From Chitinophagaceae bacterium (lineage in GTDB: Bacteria; Bacteroidota; Bacteroidia; Chitinophagales; Chitinophagaceae), in the NCBI GenBank assembly GCA_009996555.1, contig JAACZX010000553.1, positions 1 through 5,506 of the forward strand: a DNA stretch of 5,506 bases, written 5' to 3'. Below the pieces are notes generated by a model. The model searched no databases. It was given only the letters and a program-made list of their open reading frames with translations, and was not told the DNA's origin. A program made the translations under genes and the position numbers. Each line of letters begins with the position of its first letter. The first letter of the stretch is position 1. Positions 1-5,506 of this stretch are shown piece by piece.

Positions 1-315
1 ACCTGAAACAAACCGTTCGAGTTTTACTACTCTGCCTTGTGCATCCTGTACTGCATTTTTATATTCGTGCACATTGCCAGATATGGTTTTTTTAGCAGAG
101 AAAGGCACTCCCGGCTTATACGATACACTCATATTGTTGTCTTTAAACGATAAGAGTTTGTGACCGTTTGCATAAAACATAGCCCAATCTGTTTGTCCCG
201 GAGCGGTAACAGAAATAAGATTCTTGTTGAATGCCGGTGTTGATTCAGCAGGTGATTTGTCTTTTTTACAGCTGGCCAATAAAATAATAAAGGCAGCAAA
301 AAATAAATGTTTCAT
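1..315 (-). CDS. Small lipoprotein, C-terminal part outside the window
   Basis: The function is not known. The visible 105 residues begin with MKHLFFAAFIILLASCKKDK, a lipoprotein signal peptide with lipobox LASC and acylated Cys16, so the product is probably anchored in the cell envelope. The start at 315 is chosen because it gives a signal peptide of normal length. The reading frame is open to the left edge, so the C-terminus and stop codon are missing. The protein is a diverged paralogue of the gene just upstream (351-1106). Both share MKHLF, the CKKDK motif after the lipobox, a PAF.KNLI segment (residues 28-34) and a segment at residues 83-105 that aligns with residues 88-110 of the neighbour, with about 8 identities in 23. 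Only 35 bp separate the two genes and no terminator is visible between them, so co-transcription is likely. Surface exposure is possible but not shown. Confidence 0.85.
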   Translation of the reverse strand, partial: MKHLFFAAFIILLASCKKDKSPAESTPAFNKNLISVTAPGQTDWAMFYANGHKLLSFKDNNMSVSYKPGVPFSAKKTISGNVHEYKNAVQDAQGRVVKLERFVSG

Positions 316-350
316 AATTGCTTTTGTGTTTTTATAAATTAGAAAGTTGA

Positions 351-1106
351 TTACTGAAATTTAAACGTGTATGTGGTTGTATTGTTTGTTGTTATTTCCT
401 TTAATGAAACCGGGTATCCTTCTGCATCAAGTGTAAAGGCAAACTGTATTTCTTTATATACGTTCCCGTTTCCGTCAAGCGCTGTTTCCTTCTTTACCAG
501 GTTTTTGCTGAACTTGCCAAACTGGTCATCCATTACAAAACCAAGCTGCATAAATTCATACCAATCAAGCTTAAAAGGGTTTGCTGCGGCTAAATCATAT
601 TCATATAAATAAGTGTTCTGCAGCTTGTCATTGTAATGGTCGGTGATCTTTACCATATTGCCAGCCTGGTAGAAATAATTCATTTCTGTTGTTGCAACAA
701 TATCTATACGTTGCCAGGTTACTTTTGTTAGAAAACCTTCTCCATTATAGTTAAACGTTAATTTTGATTGCAACACGCCATTAAAATAACGGTCGGCACT
801 AATGATTTTTCCCATAGCATTACGCACCGTATTTTTCAACTCATAAATATGTCCATTGCTGTTGTATTTGTGTTTGAGTGAAAACGCTGATTCCTGCTGA
901 TAATTTGTGAGTGTAAAATTTGTTGTGTTACTGACAATACGGTTAGCCGCATTGTAACTGAAGTTTTTAGTAACTCCATTCGACAATTTTTCTTCAATCA
1001 GATTTTTTGTAAAAGCCGGGGACGCTGCTTTAGTATCGGCCTGTTTGTCTTTTTTGCAGGAGCTGAAAGCTGCTGCCACTGCAAGTAAAATAAATAGATG
1101 TTTCAT
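351..1106 (-). CDS. Putative lipoprotein with YD-like repeats, 251 aa
   Basis: The start at 1106 (MKHLFILLAV) is preferred over the in-frame ATG at 1142, because the longer form would place 12 extra residues before a complete lipoprotein signal peptide. The lipobox is FSSC with acylated Cys17, followed by KKDK. The mature part carries several short aromatic, glycine/asparagine-centred units: FSYNAANRIV (49-58), YNSNGHIYEL (81-90), FNYNGEGFLTKV (118-129), FYQAGNMVKI (145-154) and FTLDAEGYPVSL (224-235). Such units resemble the YD/RHS-like beta repeats seen in many Bacteroidota lipoproteins of unknown function (the DUF4595-like type); this family link is from memory and tentative. No catalytic motif is visible. 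The gene is first in a two-gene minus-strand unit with its paralogue at 1-315 and is divergent from the gene at 1404. Expected location is the outer membrane or periplasm. Confidence 0.85.
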   Translation of the reverse strand: MKHLFILLAVAAAFSSCKKDKQADTKAASPAFTKNLIEEKLSNGVTKNFSYNAANRIVSNTTNFTLTNYQQESAFSLKHKYNSNGHIYELKNTVRNAMGKIISADRYFNGVLQSKLTFNYNGEGFLTKVTWQRIDIVATTEMNYFYQAGNMVKITDHYNDKLQNTYLYEYDLAAANPFKLDWYEFMQLGFVMDDQFGKFSKNLVKKETALDGNGNVYKEIQFAFTLDAEGYPVSLKEITTNNTTTYTFKFQ

Positions 1107-1216
1107 GTGTTTTAATTTGATAACACAAAACTGCAACAGCATTTACTACTTTAAAAAATTAGCTAAGCGATATGGAGAAGAATGCAGTTAAACTGTACAA
1201 ATTTTAATTTGATTTG

Positions 1217-1224
1217 TATTTTTG
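1217..1224 (+). promoter_or_regulatory. Candidate -7 box of a Bacteroidota promoter
   Basis: TATTTTTG matches the Bacteroidota sigma-A -7 consensus TAnnTTTG exactly. The matching -33 element is weak: the expected distance upstream falls on ACTGTAC rather than TTTG, with a CTG at 1193-1195. If used, transcription would start near 1230 and leave a 5' leader of about 170 nt before the gene at 1404. Confidence 0.35.
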
Positions 1225-1259
1225 ACAAGCATTTGCATTGCAAGAACAATTTGCCACAC

Positions 1260-1280
1260 TGAACTGCAAAAAACAGTTCA
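1260..1280. other. Short inverted repeat / hairpin in the leader
   Basis: The arms TGAACTG (1260-1266) and CAGTTCA (1274-1280) are perfectly complementary around a 7-nt A-rich loop. No T-run follows, so it is not an obvious terminator. It could be an operator or an RNA stem in the leader of the gene at 1404. Its half-sites recur in the palindrome at 1185-1195. Confidence 0.4.
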
Positions 1281-1403
1281 ACTTCATTTTTCCACAACTC
1301 AGCAGGAAACCCGCACACCCACAACGGATAAATTTCAAAAGAGAGTTTTGTGTATTCATTTTTGTTGCGTCAATCAAAACACATCAACACAAAACATCTA
1401 TTT

Positions 1404-2930
1404 ATGAAACAGTTCTTGGCTTTCCTTTTTTTGTTCTTCACTCTTACTGCTGCTGTAGCGCAGGCACCACAGTCTATCAATTACCAGGGTGTGGCCCGTA
1501 ATGCAAGTGGCGTTGCTTATGCCGGTCAGCAGATCAGTGTACGTATAAGCATTCATTCAGTTACACCTGATGGTGCTGTTGAATACAGTGAAACACGCAG
1601 CGTAACTACCAACCAGTTCGGTTTATTCACTATACAGATAGGCAGTGCCGGTGCAGCAAATGTGCAGGGGAATTTCTCCGGCATCAATTGGTCTTCTACA
1701 AACAAATTTCTTCAAACAGAGATCAGCATCAATAACCAGCCTTATACAACCTTAGGCACTACCCAAATAATGAGTGTGCCGTTTGCAATAAGCAGCCAGC
1801 AGGCAAGGCAATTAGTATTTCCTTTCGACACAAGCGTAAGCAGCAATTCAAATCCTGTATTAAAAATTAAAAACATATCGACCTCTTTGTATCCTGCAAT
1901 CACCGGAGAAAGTATTAACGGTATAGCAATTACAGGTTCTTCAGAAACAAAAAGTGGTGTAGCAGGTTCAGCATTTACGACACAAGTAGGTGGTGTAGTG
2001 GGAACAAACCCGGCTTTGGGCGGCTATGGTGTACATGGCTATACCTCTGCAACAAACACTACAGGTGCGGGTGTTTTCGGGCAAGCACTCCATGGTTCAG
2101 GAGTTAAAGGAGAAACCGCATTTGGCAACGGCATTTTTGGCGTGGCAACAGCTGAAGGCACAGGTGTTCGTGCAATGGCTAATGATCTTGGATATGGCGT
2201 ATACTCTTCTGCCGGCAATGGAACTGCAGTATTTGGTATTGCAACTGGCAATACAGGTACAGCAGGAAAGTTTTATCAAACAAGCTCAGGTGGCAAAGCA
2301 TTAGAAGTTGTTGGTAATGTAAAAATAAGCGGAGGAAATACGAACCCCGGAGCTGGTAAAGTTTTGACGAGTGATGCCACAGGTAATGCAAGTTGGCAAA
2401 CCCTTCCTGCGCCACCTGAAGCTGCTCCTAAGGTTGCTTTTAAAGTTTCAGGTGTATATCCTGGCGGTCTTAACAATTACAGTGAAATAAACTGGTTTAA
2501 AGTTTACTTTAATAATGTTGATTATGACTATGGAAATACGATCAGTATTGGCGGCACAACGGCAAATTCCGTTTTCACAGCACCTCACAGCGGTGTATAT
2601 CACTTTGATGCATCTGTTGGCATTAGATCCGATGGCGTTGTTGGCTGGGCTGAATTAGTTCGGGTAAACAGTGCCGGACAAATAAGCAGTTTAAAGGTTT
2701 CCGCTTATGCTGAAACATTAATGGATAACCCTGACAATATTGGTCAAAGACAAAATTACTCCGTGAGTACCGATGCAAAACTTTCTGTCGGTGACAAAGT
2801 TTATGTTCGATTCAGATGGTTCAATGGCGAATTTAATGATCCTGAATTAACAGGTGTATCAGCATCGCAGGGCGGCGCATCGTATGTAAATGTTACACAG
2901 TTTTCAGGCCACATGGTTTTTGCAGATTAA
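1404..2930 (+). CDS. Secreted stalked protein with C-terminal C1q/TNF-like domain, 508 aa
   Basis: The start at 1404 is chosen over 1350 because it begins a clean signal peptide, MKQFLAFLFLFFTLTAAVA, with cleavage expected before Gln20. Residues 20-135 form an N-terminal domain common in Bacteroidota surface proteins, opening with PQSINYQGVARNASG and closing with the MSVPFAISSQQA signature. Residues 173-284 hold about ten Gly-rich units of 10-14 residues with a GVxG core (GVHG, GVFG, GVKG, GIFG), probably a fibrous or beta-helical stalk. A linker with PGAGKVLTSDATGNASWQ (315-332) follows. Residues 342-508 match the C1q/TNF jelly roll: KVYFNNVDYDYGN, FTAPHSGVYHF (391-401), LSVGDKVYVRF (460-470) and a terminal FSGHMVF (500-506). 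C1q domains usually trimerise and bind ligands, so an adhesin or tail-fibre-like surface role is inferred. No type IX sorting domain is present. The next gene follows after 19 bp. Confidence 0.88.
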   Translation: MKQFLAFLFLFFTLTAAVAQAPQSINYQGVARNASGVAYAGQQISVRISIHSVTPDGAVEYSETRSVTTNQFGLFTIQIGSAGAANVQGNFSGINWSSTNKFLQTEISINNQPYTTLGTTQIMSVPFAISSQQARQLVFPFDTSVSSNSNPVLKIKNISTSLYPAITGESINGIAITGSSETKSGVAGSAFTTQVGGVVGTNPALGGYGVHGYTSATNTTGAGVFGQALHGSGVKGETAFGNGIFGVATAEGTGVRAMANDLGYGVYSSAGNGTAVFGIATGNTGTAGKFYQTSSGGKALEVVGNVKISGGNTNPGAGKVLTSDATGNASWQTLPAPPEAAPKVAFKVSGVYPGGLNNYSEINWFKVYFNNVDYDYGNTISIGGTTANSVFTAPHSGVYHFDASVGIRSDGVVGWAELVRVNSAGQISSLKVSAYAETLMDNPDNIGQRQNYSVSTDAKLSVGDKVYVRFRWFNGEFNDPELTGVSASQGGASYVNVTQFSGHMVFAD

Positions 2931-2949
2931 TTACAATAAATCAGAAAAA

Positions 2950-3711
2950 ATGAAAGCAATTTTATTGTCTATTGCACTATTGGTTATGATTGGATTTTCA
3001 AATGCACAATCAATTCAGCCAGCCGTTGTAAACAGTAGCGGATTATCGGGATCAGCGCACAATATTCACTTTGAATTTAACCTGGGCGAAACATTCACCA
3101 CAACCATTGGCAGCAATACGTTGGTTACACAGGGTTTGCTGCAGCCAATTCTGCTTGAGCAAGGCCCTTTGCCGGTTCTTGGTCTTGAGTTCAATGCAAA
3201 ACGCATCAACAACAGCCAGGTTCAGCTCGATTGGAAAACTGTGCAGGAGATCAATAACCATGGGTTTTCGGTAGAACGGAAAAAAGAAAGTGAACAGAGT
3301 TTTACTGCACTGTATTTTATTCCATCAAAAGCTGCCAATGGCAACGCATCGTTACCGCTTAACTATTCAAAAACCGATACCAACAGTTACGCAGGTAAAA
3401 CATACTACCGTTTAAAACAGGAAGATATTGATGGTAAATTCATGTACTCAACTATACGCATGGTGAACGGCAGTAATGGACACATCATTACACTTAAAGC
3501 ATGGCCCATCCCTTCAACAGGGCCCGTTAACATCAGTATGGACGGATTGGAAAAAGATCAGCTGCTGGTTTTTGATAACAACGGACGATTAATGAAACAA
3601 CTGAACATCAGCCGGCAACTGCCCGTGCAAATAAGCGGACTGGCTCCGGGCACTTACTTTGTAAAACTTTCATCGCAAAAAGAACTGATTCAAAAAATCA
3701 TTGTTCAATAA
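2950..3711 (+). CDS. Type IX secretion system cargo protein, 253 aa
   Basis: The start at 2950 gives the signal peptide MKAILLSIALLVMIGFSNA with cleavage before Gln20; the in-frame ATG at 2890 would add 20 unrelated residues overlapping the previous gene. Residues 20-73 contain the FNLGETFTTTI and VTQGLLQP signatures seen in many short Bacteroidota exported proteins. Residues 74-175 form a fibronectin-III-like module (LEFNAKRINNSQVQLDWKT, GFSVERK, YYRLKQEDIDGKF). Residues 178-253 are a Por/type IX C-terminal sorting domain: WPIPSTGPVNI, then LLVFDNNGRLMKQL, then ISGLAPGTYFVKL and a basic hydrophobic end. The usual PNP of this domain reads PIP here. The domain directs passage across the outer membrane and attachment to, or release from, the surface. 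No enzyme domain is seen, so the role is probably structural or adhesive. It lies 19 bp behind the C1q-like gene and is probably co-transcribed with it. Confidence 0.88.
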   Translation: MKAILLSIALLVMIGFSNAQSIQPAVVNSSGLSGSAHNIHFEFNLGETFTTTIGSNTLVTQGLLQPILLEQGPLPVLGLEFNAKRINNSQVQLDWKTVQEINNHGFSVERKKESEQSFTALYFIPSKAANGNASLPLNYSKTDTNSYAGKTYYRLKQEDIDGKFMYSTIRMVNGSNGHIITLKAWPIPSTGPVNISMDGLEKDQLLVFDNNGRLMKQLNISRQLPVQISGLAPGTYFVKLSSQKELIQKIIVQ

Positions 3712-3745
3712 AAAGAAAAGCACCTGATGGTGCTTTTCTTTTTAT
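3708..3745 (+). terminator. Strong intrinsic-type hairpin terminator
   Basis: The arms 3708-3724 and 3729-3745 are perfectly complementary over 17 bp around a TGAT loop. The stem has a GC-containing core (GCACC/GGTGC) flanked by A-rich and T-rich sides, so the right arm supplies the T-rich tract. The left arm overlaps the TAA stop codon at 3709-3711. It should end the two-gene unit at 1404-3711. Confidence 0.85.
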
Positions 3746-3847
3746 ACACTCTTATTGACCGCACACTGCATGGAAAATGTATTTCTTAAGCAGTTTTTTG
3801 CCTCATTTTCAATTAAAGGCGAGAAAGAATACATTTTAAATAAAATT

Positions 3848-3855
3848 TATATTCG
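3848..3855 (+). promoter_or_regulatory. Possible -7 box upstream of the sensor gene
   Basis: TATATTCG differs at one position from TAnnTTTG. No TTTG lies at the usual 17-23 bp upstream; the nearest is at 3797-3800, too far away. If it is real, transcription would begin near 3861. The rest of the gap 3746-3859 shows nothing recognisable. Confidence 0.25.
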
Positions 3856-3959
3856 TACCTTAGTTATGCCTCGCCGCACACACAAAAAACCATCAACCAC
3901 TGTCTATAAGAAAACCAATATCGGCATCACCACATGTACTTCTGTGTGCATTTATCTTC

Positions 3960-5506
3960 ATGGCATTGTTTAAAGCAAATGCGCAAACAAACCATGTACG
4001 CTTACATTTAAAATGGTGGCATCAATTTCAGTTTGCAGGATATTATGCTGCTGATGTAAAAGGTTTTTATAAAGCAGAAGGGCTTGATGTAACAATCATT
4101 CCAGCCGATCAGGAACATCCACCAGTTAAAGCCATCCTGAATAAGGAAGCTGATTTTGCAGTAACGGGTTCAGATATTATTTTAAATTTTGCGAAAGGTG
4201 ATCCGCTTATTGTTGTAGCTCCTATCTTTCAACACTCTGCCTATACGGTTATTTCACTCAAAGGTTCAAATATTAATACACCTGCAGATCTTATTGGCAA
4301 ACGAATCATGGCATCAGAGGATCAGGGATGGGTGCAACTGCAGGCATTGTTTTTAAAAGAAGGTATTCCGCTTGATTCACTGAAAGTGATGCCACACACA
4401 TGGAATAACAGCGATCTTACGAATGGATTAACCGATGCTATTACCGGTTACATTTCGGCTGAACCTTATCAGTTAGAAAAGGCAGGGCATCATGTGCATA
4501 CAATTTTGCCTGTAAATTATGGCATTGACTTTTATGGCGACCTTCTCTTTACCTCAAAAGAAATGCTGCGTGATAATCCCGAACTGATTGAACGATTTAA
4601 GCGGGCAAGTTTTAAAGGTTGGGAATATGCTATGAAGCATAAGGAAGAATTAGTTGATTATATTTTTACACTTCCGGGAGTGCAGGAACGACAGGTAACA
4701 AAAGAAGCATTGTTGTATGAAGCAGACCAGATGGAAGCGCTTATTATGCCGGGCATTGTAGAAATTGGCCACATGAATGAAGGAAGATGGCAGCATATTC
4801 TTTCCATTCACCAGTCATTGGGGCTTATTGATTCTTCTGTTACATTAGATGGCTTTCTGTATGATTCGCAGAAAACAGCATGGGGTAAAATTACACGAGG
4901 TATATTGTACAGCAGCATTGCAGCATTGCTTGTTATAGGAATATTTCTCATGTACAATATTTCACTACGCCGGGCTGTACGCAAACGTACACGTGAGCTG
5001 GAAGCTGAAGTAAAAGAACGAACAAAGACACAGGAACAGTTACAAATGAACAAAGAGCGTCTGCAACTAGCTATACAGGCTGCAGGTATTGGTATTTGGG
5101 ATTTTGATTTAGAAACTGATATTGTTCAGCTGGAAGATTCATTTCACAAAAACCTTGGTTATACACCTGGCGAGTTGGTTGTAAACAGGGATTTCCTTCG
5201 CCTGCTCGTTCATCCTGATGATTATCCTGCTCTCAAGGAAAACACAGCTGCTAATCTTCAGCTTTCGGCAGACAGTATTCATAAAAATCCGGGTACAATT
5301 GTCCGGTTGCAAACAAAAGACAAAACATGGAAGTGGTTTCTCATGTCAAGCAAGGTTGTAAAGTGGGATGAACAGGGAAATCCAAAACATTTATCAGGTA
5401 TTTATTTTGACATTGATGAATTAAAAACAAAAGAAATTGAACTGAGTACACTTTCTACAACGCTGCTTAAACGAAATAATGAGCTGCAGCAATTTGCCTA
5501 CATCAC
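3960..5506 (+). CDS. Sensor histidine kinase with periplasmic NMT1/THI5-like domain and PAS, 3' end outside the window
   Basis: The visible 515 residues show, in order: an NMT1/THI5/SsuA-type substrate-binding domain (about 10-300) with LKWWHQFQFAGYYAADVKG, GFYKAEGLDVTIIPA and YGIDFYGDLLFTSKEM; a membrane helix (about 314-333, GILYSSIAALLVIGIFLMYN); a basic coiled-coil linker (337-370); a PAS domain (about 366-484) with GIGIWDFDLETD, a VHPDDYPAL motif and a PAC-like SGIYFDIDELKTKE; and NNELQQFAYI, which in this kinase class directly precedes the SHxLRxP H-box. The H-box and ATPase domain should lie just beyond the edge. Known relatives use the binding domain to sense small ligands such as pyrimidine or thiamine-precursor compounds; the ligand here is unknown. 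ATG 3960 is the first in-frame standard start, but the signal peptide clearly begins upstream (VLLCAFIFMALFKANA), and the frame is open back to the stop at 3861-3863. The annotated 5' end is therefore probably too short. Confidence 0.87.
   Translation, partial: MALFKANAQTNHVRLHLKWWHQFQFAGYYAADVKGFYKAEGLDVTIIPADQEHPPVKAILNKEADFAVTGSDIILNFAKGDPLIVVAPIFQHSAYTVISLKGSNINTPADLIGKRIMASEDQGWVQLQALFLKEGIPLDSLKVMPHTWNNSDLTNGLTDAITGYISAEPYQLEKAGHHVHTILPVNYGIDFYGDLLFTSKEMLRDNPELIERFKRASFKGWEYAMKHKEELVDYIFTLPGVQERQVTKEALLYEADQMEALIMPGIVEIGHMNEGRWQHILSIHQSLGLIDSSVTLDGFLYDSQKTAWGKITRGILYSSIAALLVIGIFLMYNISLRRAVRKRTRELEAEVKERTKTQEQLQMNKERLQLAIQAAGIGIWDFDLETDIVQLEDSFHKNLGYTPGELVVNRDFLRLLVHPDDYPALKENTAANLQLSADSIHKNPGTIVRLQTKDKTWKWFLMSSKVVKWDEQGNPKHLSGIYFDIDELKTKEIELSTLSTTLLKRNNELQQFAYI

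Larger units (their letters stand above)
1107..1403. promoter_or_regulatory. Divergent intergenic region
   Basis: This 297-bp stretch separates the minus-strand lipoprotein unit from the plus-strand secreted-protein unit and should hold both promoters. Seen directly: a TATTTTTG box at 1217-1224 on the plus strand, a 7-bp-arm hairpin at 1260-1280, a small palindrome CAGTT-A-AACTG at 1185-1195, and part of a 14-bp inverted repeat that links the two gene starts. No convincing minus-strand TAnnTTTG box with a properly spaced upstream TTTG was found. Short open frames at 1222-1407 and 1238-1501 look non-coding. Confidence 0.6.
1090..1405. repeat. 14-bp exact inverted repeat linking the two divergent gene starts
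   Basis: AAACATCTATTTAT occurs on the plus strand at 1392-1405, ending in the ATG of the plus gene. It occurs on the minus strand at 1103-1090, as codons 2-6 of the lipoprotein gene. The coordinates given span both copies; only the two ends are repeat. A related sequence, AAACATTTATTT, begins the second lipoprotein gene near 312. This may be a trace of duplication or inversion, or chance in AT-rich start regions. Confidence 0.4.

Noticed and set aside
367..612. Plus-strand open frame opposite the lipoprotein gene
   Set aside because: The minus-strand gene has a full lipoprotein signal peptide and coherent repeats; this frame has neither.
1153..1161. Possible minus-strand promoter box (TAATTTTT)
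   Set aside because: It misses the final G of TAnnTTTG and has no TTTG at the expected upstream distance, so it is not separable from AT-rich background.
1222..1501. Two overlapping plus-strand open frames in the intergenic region
   Set aside because: Low-complexity translations without signal peptide or domain. They overlap the real start at 1404 and lie in the presumed leader.
2039..2476. Several minus-strand and out-of-frame plus-strand open frames inside the repeat-containing gene
   Set aside because: They are shadows of the Gly-repeat and linker coding sequence. Their proline- or cysteine-rich translations reflect the opposite strand or a shifted frame.
3755..3973. Open frame of 72 codons on the plus strand, with an internal ATG at 3866
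   Set aside because: It has no domain or coding character, and its end overlaps the sensor start out of frame. It is mentioned only because the internal ATG at 3866 could be the sensor's start after a one-base shift.
4808..5053. Minus-strand open frame of 81 codons
   Set aside because: It lies fully opposite the well-supported sensor gene and has no recognisable protein features.

Overview
The window looks like chromosomal DNA of a Bacteroidota bacterium, most probably of the Chitinophagaceae or a close relative. The reasons are a Por-type (type IX) secretion C-terminal sorting domain, lipoproteins with a Cys-Lys-Lys-Asp-Lys start, an N-terminal surface-protein domain typical of this phylum, AT-rich translation start regions without clear Shine-Dalgarno sequences, and a TAnnTTTG-type promoter element. 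GC content is about 40% by eye. The family-level assignment is an inference; the phylum is fairly secure.

Layout. Positions 1-1106 hold two minus-strand genes for small lipoproteins, 35 bp apart and transcribed from 1106 towards 1. They are diverged tandem paralogues, and the second runs off the left edge. A 297-bp divergent intergenic region (1107-1403) follows, with a candidate promoter, a small hairpin and an inverted repeat. A plus-strand pair follows, 19 bp apart. The first gene (1404-2930) encodes a secreted, stalked protein with a Gly-rich repeat region and a C-terminal C1q/TNF-like domain. The second (2950-3711) encodes a secreted protein with a fibronectin-like region and a type IX sorting domain. 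A strong hairpin terminator at 3708-3745 closes this unit. The rest (from about 3860 to the right edge) is a hybrid sensor: a periplasmic NMT1/THI5-type substrate-binding domain, one membrane helix, a coiled coil, a PAS domain and the beginning of a histidine-kinase core. The window ends just before the expected phospho-accepting histidine.

The first two units make cell-envelope or exported proteins, and the third is a sensor that probably reads a small periplasmic ligand. Nothing in the sequence proves that they work together. The most interesting points are the C1q-like domain on a decapeptide-repeat stalk, the binding-protein/PAS/kinase fusion, and the fact that no ATG, GTG or TTG codon precedes that sensor's obvious signal peptide in frame. 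No RNA genes, CRISPR arrays or insertion sequences were seen.
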